64,000 nt of DNA from Paraprevotella xylaniphila YIT 11841 (GTDB taxonomy: Bacteria > Bacteroidota > Bacteroidia > Bacteroidales > Bacteroidaceae), in the NCBI RefSeq assembly GCF_000205165.1, contig NZ_GL883886.1:54459-118458 (forward strand), in the 5' to 3' direction. Of this stretch, positions 18,143 to 25,942 are shown one piece after another (the first letter of the stretch is position 1; every line of letters starts with the position of its first letter). The notes under the pieces were generated by a model. The model did no database searches. It was not told the DNA's origin and worked only from the letters and a program-made list of their open reading frames with translations. The position numbers were made by a program, and so were the translations under genes.

Positions 18143-19386
18143 AAGGCCGTAATTTCAAATCCCGCTTCTTTCAAGTGGTCCCAATAATGGGGATAAGATT
18201 TGCTGACCACTTGCGGATGATTAATATATATTTCGGGAACGGCGAAACAGCAAGGTGCGAACGCCATGGCCATGCGATGGTCTTCGTAGGTGTCGATGGC
18301 CGGATGTGGCCGGACTTCAGTGCGTTGCCCGTCCCAGAATAATTCTGATCCGCAGGCTTCATGCAAGGGATACCCCAGTTTTTCCAGTTCGCGGATAAGC
18401 GCGGAGATGCGGTCGGTTTCCTTGATTTTCAGGCTTTGAAGACCCGTGAAACGGAACGGGATTCCCAACATGGCACACGTGACTACGAATGTCTGTGCCA
18501 AGTCCGGTTGGTTGACGAAATCATACTCCAGGCGTTCCGTGGCGATGGGGTGTTTGGTCAGTTTGACAAATGGCATCCCGTCGTCGTCACAGAAGAATTC
18601 CGTGTGCACGCCTATAGGTTCGAACAGGCCGTGTACGGCAGAATCTCCTTGGGCACTGTCTGCGAACAGGCCGGTCAGTATGATTTCTGCGTCTTTGTCG
18701 GGTGTCAGTGCCATTATTTCATACCAGTAAGATGCCGCGCTCCAGTCGTTTTCTATATAATAGGGTGTCGGGCGGTAAGGTTGCGGTTCCACCTTAATGT
18801 GTTGTTCGTCTGTCCATTCCGCTTGTGCACCGAAGTCTTTCATCAATTTCAGGGTCAGGTCGATGTAGGGGCGTGAAATGACCTGTCCGGTCAGTTCCAG
18901 TTCCAAGCCCTTTCTTAGGACCGGACCGATCATCAGCAAAGCAGAAATGTATTGGGAACTCACGTCTCCCGGCAGGCTGAGCCGACCTCCCTCATGCAGT
19001 CCGCCGGAAATACGCAGGGGGGGATAACCTTCCGTTTCCACATATTCTATTTGTGCGCCCAGTGTCCGTAGGGCATTTACCAAGATGCCGATGGGGCGTT
19101 GTTTCATCCGGGCTGTACCGGTCAGGGTATGTGTCCCCTCGTTCACAGACCAGTAAGCCGAAAGGAAACGCATGGCCGTACCGGCCGCCATGATGTTGAT
19201 GGGGTCGTCGGTTTGCGTCAATGCCCTTACCATGACGAATGTGTCGTCGCAGTCCGACACATTTTCCGGCAAGTCTTTTCCTCCGGCCAGTGCATGGATG
19301 ATGAGTGCCCGGTTGCTGATGCTTTTGCTAGCCGGCAGTATGGTTTTATGCCGCAGGTGTGGCGGCGCGGTAAGTCTGATTTGCAT
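18139..19386 (-). CDS. aroA: 3-phosphoshikimate 1-carboxyvinyltransferase (EPSP synthase)
   Basis: 415 residues from the ATG at 19386. An upstream in-frame ATG at 19452 lies beyond the promoter (19417-19447) and is rejected. Seen: PASKSISNRALI (shikimate-phosphate binding), AGTAMRF, the SSQYISALL segment and KETDRI near the C-terminus. It makes EPSP, the sixth step of the shikimate pathway; aroB at 39111-40172 gives the second step. It heads the six-gene run down to tsaE. The sequence is somewhat divergent from the Escherichia coli type. Confidence 0.95.
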   Translation of the reverse strand: MQIRLTAPPHLRHKTILPASKSISNRALIIHALAGGKDLPENVSDCDDTFVMVRALTQTDDPINIMAAGTAMRFLSAYWSVNEGTHTLTGTARMKQRPIGILVNALRTLGAQIEYVETEGYPPLRISGGLHEGGRLSLPGDVSSQYISALLMIGPVLRKGLELELTGQVISRPYIDLTLKLMKDFGAQAEWTDEQHIKVEPQPYRPTPYYIENDWSAASYWYEIMALTPDKDAEIILTGLFADSAQGDSAVHGLFEPIGVHTEFFCDDDGMPFVKLTKHPIATERLEYDFVNQPDLAQTFVVTCAMLGIPFRFTGLQSLKIKETDRISALIRELEKLGYPLHEACGSELFWDGQRTEVRPHPAIDTYEDHRMAMAFAPCCFAVPEIYINHPQVVSKSYPHYWDHLKEAGFEITAL

Positions 19387-19416
19387 GTTTTGCCTAAAAT
19401 GTGGGTTATACCAGCA

Positions 19417-19447
19417 CAAAAGTAGAAATTTATTTGGAGAATTCAAA
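19417..19447 (-). promoter_or_regulatory. Putative promoter of aroA
   Basis: On the minus strand TTTG (19444-19447), a 19 bp spacer and TACTTTTG (19417-19424) form a perfect match, 30 bp before the aroA ATG at 19386. It overlaps the divergent tRNA-Pro promoter. Confidence 0.8.
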
Positions 19448-19464
19448 AACAATTTCTACTTTTG
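19433..19464 (+). promoter_or_regulatory. Putative promoter of tRNA-Pro
   Basis: TTTG (19433-19436), a 20 bp spacer and TACTTTTG (19457-19464), 10 bp before the tRNA. It is a perfect consensus overlapping the aroA promoter. Confidence 0.8.
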
Positions 19465-19474
19465 CACCCGCAAA

Positions 19475-19549
19475 CGGGATGTAGCTCAGTCCGGTTAGAG
19501 TACTCGTCTGGGGGGCGAGTGGTCGCTGGTTCGAATCCAGTCATCCCGA
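19475..19549 (+). tRNA. tRNA-Pro(GGG)
   Basis: 75 nt cloverleaf. The acceptor stem CGGGATG pairs with CATCCCG and has discriminator A. The anticodon stem CTCGT/GCGAG encloses the loop CTGGGGG, which gives anticodon GGG. The T-loop is TTCGAAT. CCA is not encoded. Confidence 0.93.
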
Positions 19550-19558
19550 CAAAACATC

Positions 19559-19597
19559 AAGGCATCGGTAATTCAAGGATTATGGATGCTTTTTTTA
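19559..19597 (+). terminator. Probable terminator of tRNA-Pro
   Basis: An 8 bp stem (19559-19566 with 19584-19591, one G-T pair) closes an 17 nt loop and runs into seven T residues. Confidence 0.55.
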
Positions 19598-19647
19598 TGT
19601 GTTTATAGTTTCCACGTCCCGCGTGTTTTCCCTCCCAAGGTTTTTCA

Positions 19648-19966
19648 GAAAAGATCCTTCATCTTTCAGGAGATATGTCAACTTCTTGTTGTATAGTTTG
19701 TTATGGGATGAAGAATAGGGCGGCCATCTTTCAGTTTCCTTTCATTGCAGAAAGCGGATTTTCATCATGAGGCAAATGAAAAATCATTCGGCTGAGATTC
19801 GTTTTTCGTTCTCAGCCGAATGATTTTTCAATCTCAGGCAAACGATTTTTCGTTCTGCGCCGAACAAGATGAAGCTTGGCTGAAGGATGCCTGAAACATC
19901 CTTCAGCCTGTAATATCAATATTATGAACGGATTACCATGAAGCCTGAAAGATGAAGGGTCTTTTT
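19648..19966. repeat. 319 bp region bounded by 23 nt inverted repeats with nested palindromes
   Basis: Outer arms 19648-19670 and 19944-19966 match at 21 of 23 positions, and the two mismatches become G-U pairs in plus-strand RNA. Inside are a perfect 21 bp palindrome (19777-19797 with 19810-19830) and a perfect 12 bp one (19878-19889 with 19897-19908). No ORF is supported. It could be a MITE-like element or a structured RNA. It fills most of the gap between tRNA-Pro and the transglutaminase gene. Confidence 0.6.
19777..19830. repeat. Long-stem intergenic palindrome, copy B
   Basis: A perfect 21 bp inverted repeat with a 12 nt spacer. It shares GGCTGAGATT and TTTTTCGTTCT words with copy C (48591-48650), and is followed by another half-like unit to about 19865. 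Confidence 0.75.
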
Positions 19967-19994
19967 GTAAAATCCCTGTGTAGATACCCAAGGG

Positions 19995-21932
19995 TTACCA
20001 CCAGATTTGCTTTCCGTCTTCGTAAGTGAAGATTCTTTCTTCCGAGCCTTTGGTACGGTTGTGCAGGCGGAACAAGGCCTGGGCCGGGACGTTGTCGTAT
20101 TTCAATACCGCCTCGAAATTCCCCGTCTTGCGCCCTAATGACATCCATGTCCCGTGGTTCCAATAGAACAATTCGTATTCTTCGCCTTCGCGGATGAAGT
20201 TGTCATCGTTACGCGGCAGGAATACGATACGTGCCACGTTTTCCGGCTGTTCCAGTTCCCATCCGTACCATACGCCGTACACGTCGTGGGAGTCGTAGAA
20301 GGAAAGGACATTGCCATCGAACAGGTTTTCCGGCCCACACCAGGGACGTACGTGGAAGTTGCCTATCAGCCGTTTATGCTTCAGCGTGTCGCCGGCGGCA
20401 TTGAACGTATAAAGTTCGGCCATGTTGCCCCTCGACCAGTCCGGTGACAGGTAACGGAAATATCTGTATTTGCCGGTGTAACGGGGATGGACGACATGGA
20501 ATTTGTTGTCCTTCAGGTGCGGGATGACATGTATGGTCAGCGAATCGCTGAAGTCTTCCTGGTTGGCCACTTGGAACTTCCCGCCGATTACACCCTGAAG
20601 GAATTGGTTGGAACGTACGTCTCGGAATTTGCGTTTCACTTCCACCGTCGTGCGTTGCGTGGTGTCTGCTGTCATTTTGTGGATATTTCCTTGCGAGTCC
20701 AAAAGGAAAGCGTCTCCGGCCGGAACCGTGCCGTTTTCTTCGGAATAATGTACGGGCATGTACACTACGTTTCGTGCCATGTCCCGGAAGGTGGCTTTCC
20801 GTCCGTGGCGCGTGCCCCAATGCACGATGCTCCAGTCTTGGTTGTCGAAGACGGACAGGTAGACGAACCTGCCGCTTTCAGCGTCGTCGTACAACTCCGC
20901 CTCCACATCGGAAGTGGCCGTGTATTCCCTTGTCACATCCATAATGTAAGGTGTGTCGAAGATGTCGGGAATCTCCTCTTTTCCCTTGTTCTGCATATAG
21001 AGCGATTCCTGCTGTTTCTCGTAGGTTTGGCGGAACACTTTGGTCAGCCGGTCTTCCTTCCGTTTCATGAAGTGGTCGCCGAGCCGTTCCCCCGGATTGA
21101 AAGGGATGAAAGAATGGTTGTCGGGAAAGAACACGCACCATTCATGCCCCAAGCTCCGGTTGCCCCACTGTGGTGTGAAGTCGATGGTGGCAGGCAGTCC
21201 GTGCGCCCTTAGTACGGCCACGCACAGGTGTGCATATTCCTTGCAGGAAGCCGACTTGACATGTTCGAGTGCCGTGAGGGGGAGGTCGGGAAGGAATTGC
21301 GGAGGATAATAAATGACGGAACGCATGCCTCCCAGAATGTCGTTGGCCATGCCATAGGCATAGGTGGAGTTGTCTTGGTTGGGGTCGTATGCTTCGCGCA
21401 CCCATGAAGGCACGGTGAATGTCTTCCTCCAAAGACTTGTCTTTTCATTCCCGATACGGTAAGGCAGCACATAGCGGCAGAACATTTCGAAACTGTATTG
21501 TTTGTTCCAGTTCTGTTGCCATACGGTGAATGCACTGTCGATATGTTCGGTCAGGAAGTCAGCCGTGACGGATTGGGCATCGTACAGGCGTTCGTCCTGG
21601 CTTAATTCCAAATCCAGACCTGTTCGTTGCAAGATAGTATCGTATTTCATAATCCAGAACACACGGTCTCCGTTGCAATGGCGGAACACACTGTCCATGT
21701 AATTGTCGTACACGTCGACGGCTTCACCGGTGTGGGCGAAATGCCCGTCCATGTTTTCCAGAAGGAAGCGTGCGGCTTTCTCTTTGAGCGGCTCATTTTT
21801 GTAATGTTCCAATACGGTTTCCAGTTCCCGGCGGTTTTCACCGGCTTTTTCCAACGTCTGCCTGATGCTCGTTTTCTGGCAGGAGGAGACGGCTAAGGTT
21901 GCAGCAAGGCAGCAAAGAAGAAGGTTTTTCAT
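19995..21932 (-). CDS. Transglutaminase-like domain lipoprotein
   Basis: 645 residues from the ATG at 21932, which gives a lipoprotein signal with lipidated C18 (AVSSC). The papain-like transglutaminase triad is visible: C230 in SASCKEYAHLC, H263 in GHEWCVFF and D271. The N-terminal part (20-200) is helical. The C-terminal half is beta-rich, with a segment ENLFDGN-FYDS resembling discoidin-type carbohydrate-binding folds. In bacteria such domains usually act as proteases or amidases; the substrate is unknown. It is the last gene of the envelope run, 17 bp after the 217-residue membrane protein. Confidence 0.82.
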   Translation of the reverse strand: MKNLLLCCLAATLAVSSCQKTSIRQTLEKAGENRRELETVLEHYKNEPLKEKAARFLLENMDGHFAHTGEAVDVYDNYMDSVFRHCNGDRVFWIMKYDTILQRTGLDLELSQDERLYDAQSVTADFLTEHIDSAFTVWQQNWNKQYSFEMFCRYVLPYRIGNEKTSLWRKTFTVPSWVREAYDPNQDNSTYAYGMANDILGGMRSVIYYPPQFLPDLPLTALEHVKSASCKEYAHLCVAVLRAHGLPATIDFTPQWGNRSLGHEWCVFFPDNHSFIPFNPGERLGDHFMKRKEDRLTKVFRQTYEKQQESLYMQNKGKEEIPDIFDTPYIMDVTREYTATSDVEAELYDDAESGRFVYLSVFDNQDWSIVHWGTRHGRKATFRDMARNVVYMPVHYSEENGTVPAGDAFLLDSQGNIHKMTADTTQRTTVEVKRKFRDVRSNQFLQGVIGGKFQVANQEDFSDSLTIHVIPHLKDNKFHVVHPRYTGKYRYFRYLSPDWSRGNMAELYTFNAAGDTLKHKRLIGNFHVRPWCGPENLFDGNVLSFYDSHDVYGVWYGWELEQPENVARIVFLPRNDDNFIREGEEYELFYWNHGTWMSLGRKTGNFEAVLKYDNVPAQALFRLHNRTKGSEERIFTYEDGKQIWW

Positions 21933-21949
21933 TGCAGTTGATTTTAATG

Positions 21950-22603
21950 TTATGGAATAGTGGACATGTTGAACATGTAGACGAAAGAGAAAACGGCCAG
22001 AATTAAAAGCCCGGCTTTTATCCATTTGTTTTGCAAAAGCCATATAAGCCCGAACCATCCGTATGACAGGATGAGCGGGCTGTACAGTCTGAATGGCATG
22101 CTTCCTATGACTCCATAATGAAACAGGCAAGACGGAATGAGAATTCCTACGATGAGGCATAAGCTGATGCAGAACCATGCCACGCCGGATTTGCTATTCC
22201 ATTCCGGGACGTTAACCTGTCTCGTGGTGTTCATCCCATAAAGGTACAGCCAAAGTATTACCGCGCCAAAAAGGTTTTCCGATGCTTCCCATATTTTAGC
22301 AGATAATGGGTTGTCCGAAAGGAAAAAGGTTGGAATGGACATTAGAATGAACAGGATGGCCAAAGCGTAAGCCAGACGTTTCAGGTTAAACTTATGACGT
22401 TGGTTTATATAACAAATACATCCGTGTATGAGCAGGATGATAGGGAAGAAGAAGAGCAAAAATGCGGGGAACAATACTTCTACCCTTACTGCGGCACCGT
22501 CCGGGATGAAATGAGGACGGGCTATGTGCTGGCCTATTCTGTTCGCTCCAATGAACAGTAATGGCAATAGGGCGCGTAGGATAAGTTTGATTTGAGTATT
22601 CAT
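21950..22603 (-). CDS. Polytopic membrane protein of unknown function
   Basis: 217 residues with about six hydrophobic helices (about 7-22, 42-62, 75-94, 108-126, 140-160, 170-188, 192-212). No catalytic motif or family signature is recognised. It lies between a 94-residue membrane protein and the transglutaminase-like lipoprotein, all on the same strand with short gaps (54 and 17 bp), so it is likely part of the same envelope unit. The function is not inferable. Confidence 0.75.
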   Translation of the reverse strand: MNTQIKLILRALLPLLFIGANRIGQHIARPHFIPDGAAVRVEVLFPAFLLFFFPIILLIHGCICYINQRHKFNLKRLAYALAILFILMSIPTFFLSDNPLSAKIWEASENLFGAVILWLYLYGMNTTRQVNVPEWNSKSGVAWFCISLCLIVGILIPSCLFHYGVIGSMPFRLYSPLILSYGWFGLIWLLQNKWIKAGLLILAVFSFVYMFNMSTIP

Positions 22604-22657
22604 GTGTTTAAAAGATTAAAGGAGTATTCCATTTGTTATTTAGATATTCTATTCGTA

Positions 22658-22942
22658 TCATTGAGTGAAAAACACATTATATATGAATAATATCAAAAAT
22701 AGTACACCTGTAACGCGTTCGGAACGTTCTATATACTTTATGCTATTAGGAGTTTCTTCCTTTTTGTACTTCTTCTTGCCGTACCCCCATTCATAAAATT
22801 GGGATAACGCAGAGATAAGTATGATATAGGATACTAATGTGGTAGTGAAATCCGAGTGTAGGTTGGTTCCCTCTAAAGAATATACGGTAAGGATGATTAT
22901 CCCCATAAAGTAGTATATAATACGGTTGAAATCTTTTTTCAT
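22658..22942 (-). CDS. Small membrane protein of unknown function
   Basis: 94 residues with three hydrophobic helices (about 9-25, 32-50 and 76-93) separated by a basic cytoplasmic-like loop (KKKYKKEE). The AT content is higher than in the housekeeping genes. It starts 7 bp after the stop of the larger MG2-fold gene, which supports co-expression. No family is recognised. Confidence 0.72.
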   Translation of the reverse strand: MKKDFNRIIYYFMGIIILTVYSLEGTNLHSDFTTTLVSYIILISALSQFYEWGYGKKKYKKEETPNSIKYIERSERVTGVLFLILFIYNVFFTQ

Positions 22943-22949
22943 ATGGTCT

Positions 22950-25889
22950 TTATTTAATCGTTATAGTTTTATAAAGGTAATCTTTGTTCCTTTTGCTCAT
23001 TGTACAAACGTCAGACTTCCATACGACAGGTATTCCTTTTCCAGTAATCCCTTCCGCTTCCACAGAAATGACGGTCTGTTTGCTGTTGTTGAAGAGCCGT
23101 ACGGTAGCTTCCCCTTTTTCGTCGAACTTGACTTCCGGAATCCAGAGTAGTGTACGCCGGTAGTCTTTGGTGTCAGGCAGAGGTTTCCGGCTGTAATCGG
23201 GGCTGTAGAAATCCTCGCAGACGGCATAGCCTCGCAGGACGTAATGCCGGTCCCGGTAAGTCCTTTGGTATCCGTCGTTGGGGAAGAGGCGGTAGTCTAT
23301 GATGACTTCGGGCTGGTTGTCTTGTGCATACTTCCAACTGCCTTGTTCGCGAGGGGCATAATCGGTGTAGATATAGATTTTGTCAAGGTAACGGAGCAGG
23401 CGGTATTTCTTGAGCTTTTGTTTGGAAATACTGAAATTGGATCCTATTGGGGTTGGACTTTTTTCGTCATGCTCCGGTTCTTCATATTTATCAGAAAGGA
23501 GAATTCCCGATTTATTGGAACTGGCAATGGCGTAGTCTTCTTGGCTGTTGAAGTCTTGGTCATTCCTGGTATTTTCATTTGGATTCATTTTTAATGGGAT
23601 TCCGTCAAACCATTCTTTGATAGAGTACCGTCTGTCTTGTCCCATGTCATTCGCAAAACTAAAAGCGATTTGTTGTGAGAAAGTTCTCCAATCATGTTTT
23701 CCTCCGTTCAATCCATGGTCGGTTATGAGGTTGAAAGCTTTATAAGCATCTATGATGATGGTGGGTTTGCTGTTGTTGAATCGTCGTAATCCATTTCGTT
23801 TGTTGCGAATGGTTACAGTGGGAAGTTTACGCCCGTTGAATACGCCAGAAACGGTGTATAGACTGTCAGGATAGTTCGTTTCATATTCTTTGTCTTGGTA
23901 AAATGTGTACGGTTTAGGGAAATTGGGATAGAAATGGTTGAGCTTTACGTAAAAATCGGGATATTCTGTTTCATCCATGAATCCCTTTCTCTGTTTTTTT
24001 ATGGCATCCCTTACTGGGTCTTTGGCATCAGAAGCCATGAGGTTTAATACGCAATCTTCATAAAATTTTGGGGTAACCATGTAGAATGTACTTTGTTGGG
24101 TTTTCTGCATTAGTTCAAGCGTGCTTTCTCCTTGGAGGAAAGAAGCTATGACATGTACTTCCTTCTTCATTTTTGAGATGGATGGAGCGTACAAGTCCTG
24201 TAGTGTTTTACCTTTGAATTTAGAGGCGCATATTTCTGTGGTATAGAAATCAATGGGTTTAACTTCTTCTTTTTGGTTGTCATGTGCATCTTTTCTCATT
24301 AATGAGGTTATCCATGCTTTTTCTCCGAAATCATTGTCTTTATATAATGAATAGGTATGATTCACCTGTCCTTCTATAGTCTGTGACTTTTCGGGCAGGA
24401 ACCGTAATGAAAAGGCTTCAATTCCCGCCATTTCTTTCCATTCGTATCTTCTCCATCCCTGCACCATCAACAGCAGGTCCAAGTCCCTGCGGTGCATGCT
24501 GTCGTCAGCTTCGAAATAATATCCGGGATTTTCGACGAACCCTTTGATTTCGCTGGCGAGCATCATTTCCGTGAGCATGGTTCCGTTGTCATAGGTTTGT
24601 TCTTCCGTGGCCCTGTCCCTGACTGCAAGGGATACGGATGTGGCCGTGTCTTGTATGTCTTGTAGTTTCAGGTTTAGTGTGACGGGTGCGAACGGCTCGT
24701 ATTGTGGTTCTATTCCATGGATGTCGATCCTTGCAGAATCGTAGTCGTGGCGGTTGACGAAACACAGCCTGTCGGCATAGATTTGCCCTTTCCCGTCGAA
24801 TACTGTGATTTGGTTCACCCCCGTGCACAGTTCGTTCAACGGGATGGTTACGTTTGTCTTTCGTTTGTCTCCGAAGTCGATGTGCTGTAAGGTTTGGGGT
24901 ACTCCTTGTGCCATAACCTGCAGGGCCAGTCCTTCCGGGAAGTCCGTCAATCCTTCGCTTCTTTGCAGTTCTATTCTTAGCAGGGTGTCCTGTCTAACCT
25001 GCAAGGCGATGCCTTCTTCCTCCACTTCAGGGAGTTTCACTTCATAGTCGTATCCTTTGTATTGGAAAACGGCTTTGTACCCTTCTTCGGACGCAACATC
25101 GTGCAGGATGAATGTACACCTTCCCCTGTTTCCGGTTCGGGTTTTGGTTATCTTCTTTCCTTGTGGGTCGAGTATGTCAAATTCCACGTTTTCCAGATGT
25201 TCCCCCTCTTCCGTATTGAGTTCCAGAGCAACGTTGCAGTCCGTTCCGGTTATGAGGTTTCCTCCTTCTGGATAGAATTTCAGTTCGAGTTCCGGTTTCC
25301 CTTTCCGTGCCTTGAAATACCTCCTTAAAGGACGTAGTGTCATGTCTTTGGTGTAATGTCCCGTTTCTTTTGGCTTGTCGTAGACGGGGAACACCCTTGA
25401 ATAGAGTTTTTCATAATCCCGAAAGAAGTCTTTGGCCATTTCCTTGTTATAGAAAGCGTCCTCGCTCCATTGGGCATGCGGATGTTCGTATTGCCCGAAG
25501 TTGAGCATCCACCGTGTGTATGCCCGTAGTTCGTAATATCCGGCATAGAGTGAATCCGTCAGTACGAAAGCACCGTTAGCTGTTCCATTCGGCATTTCGA
25601 GTTGCTGCCTTTCGACGAGGAATCCATCCGGTGTGAGCAGTTCCACGTAGAGGATTTTGCTCAAGTCGGTCAGTGTTCCTTTGTCGCTGCGTGTGACATA
25701 TCCTTTGTACCAAATCGTATCGCTCACGAAGTAGCAGGTATTGTCGAGGTGGAGATATACCTTTTCCTGTGGCAACCCGATGCCGAAACCCTGTACCTTA
25801 CGGTAAAGGGAATCGGTTTCTGGGCTTGCCGATGCGTAGAAGCTTACGGTCAAGCTTATGGCGAGTAAGATAAAAATGCCCTTTTTCAT
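22950..25889 (-). CDS. MG2/alpha-2-macroglobulin-fold exported protein, paralogue 1
   Basis: 979 residues from the ATG at 25889 (MKKGIFILL), giving a signal peptide; an ATG at 25934 would add 15 residues. An MG2-type beta domain starts at LPQEKVYLHLDNTCYF (about 40-55). A second domain has FYPEGGNLITG (about 205), then the family phrase LDLLLMVQGWRRYEW (about 475) and a plug-like segment TVTIRNKRNGLRR (about 690). It ends in a beta domain that closely matches its neighbour. Such proteins are periplasmic or outer-membrane associated in Bacteroidetes; their role is unknown. It carries a 20-residue C-terminal extension absent from paralogue 2. Confidence 0.78.
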   Translation of the reverse strand: MKKGIFILLAISLTVSFYASASPETDSLYRKVQGFGIGLPQEKVYLHLDNTCYFVSDTIWYKGYVTRSDKGTLTDLSKILYVELLTPDGFLVERQQLEMPNGTANGAFVLTDSLYAGYYELRAYTRWMLNFGQYEHPHAQWSEDAFYNKEMAKDFFRDYEKLYSRVFPVYDKPKETGHYTKDMTLRPLRRYFKARKGKPELELKFYPEGGNLITGTDCNVALELNTEEGEHLENVEFDILDPQGKKITKTRTGNRGRCTFILHDVASEEGYKAVFQYKGYDYEVKLPEVEEEGIALQVRQDTLLRIELQRSEGLTDFPEGLALQVMAQGVPQTLQHIDFGDKRKTNVTIPLNELCTGVNQITVFDGKGQIYADRLCFVNRHDYDSARIDIHGIEPQYEPFAPVTLNLKLQDIQDTATSVSLAVRDRATEEQTYDNGTMLTEMMLASEIKGFVENPGYYFEADDSMHRRDLDLLLMVQGWRRYEWKEMAGIEAFSLRFLPEKSQTIEGQVNHTYSLYKDNDFGEKAWITSLMRKDAHDNQKEEVKPIDFYTTEICASKFKGKTLQDLYAPSISKMKKEVHVIASFLQGESTLELMQKTQQSTFYMVTPKFYEDCVLNLMASDAKDPVRDAIKKQRKGFMDETEYPDFYVKLNHFYPNFPKPYTFYQDKEYETNYPDSLYTVSGVFNGRKLPTVTIRNKRNGLRRFNNSKPTIIIDAYKAFNLITDHGLNGGKHDWRTFSQQIAFSFANDMGQDRRYSIKEWFDGIPLKMNPNENTRNDQDFNSQEDYAIASSNKSGILLSDKYEEPEHDEKSPTPIGSNFSISKQKLKKYRLLRYLDKIYIYTDYAPREQGSWKYAQDNQPEVIIDYRLFPNDGYQRTYRDRHYVLRGYAVCEDFYSPDYSRKPLPDTKDYRRTLLWIPEVKFDEKGEATVRLFNNSKQTVISVEAEGITGKGIPVVWKSDVCTMSKRNKDYLYKTITIK

Positions 25890-25942
25890 ACCTTTGTTTT
25901 TTAGTATTACGTTTAAGTTACCTTTAAGCCACAATTATTCTG

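Noticed and set aside
19387..19452. Longer aroA form starting at 19452
   Set aside because: It lies upstream of a consensus promoter (19417-19447), and the extra residues are not typical of the family.
19600..19990. Integration site beside tRNA-Pro
   Set aside because: No repeat of the tRNA 3' end, no integrase and no element-like genes follow, so the palindromes do not mark a genomic island boundary.
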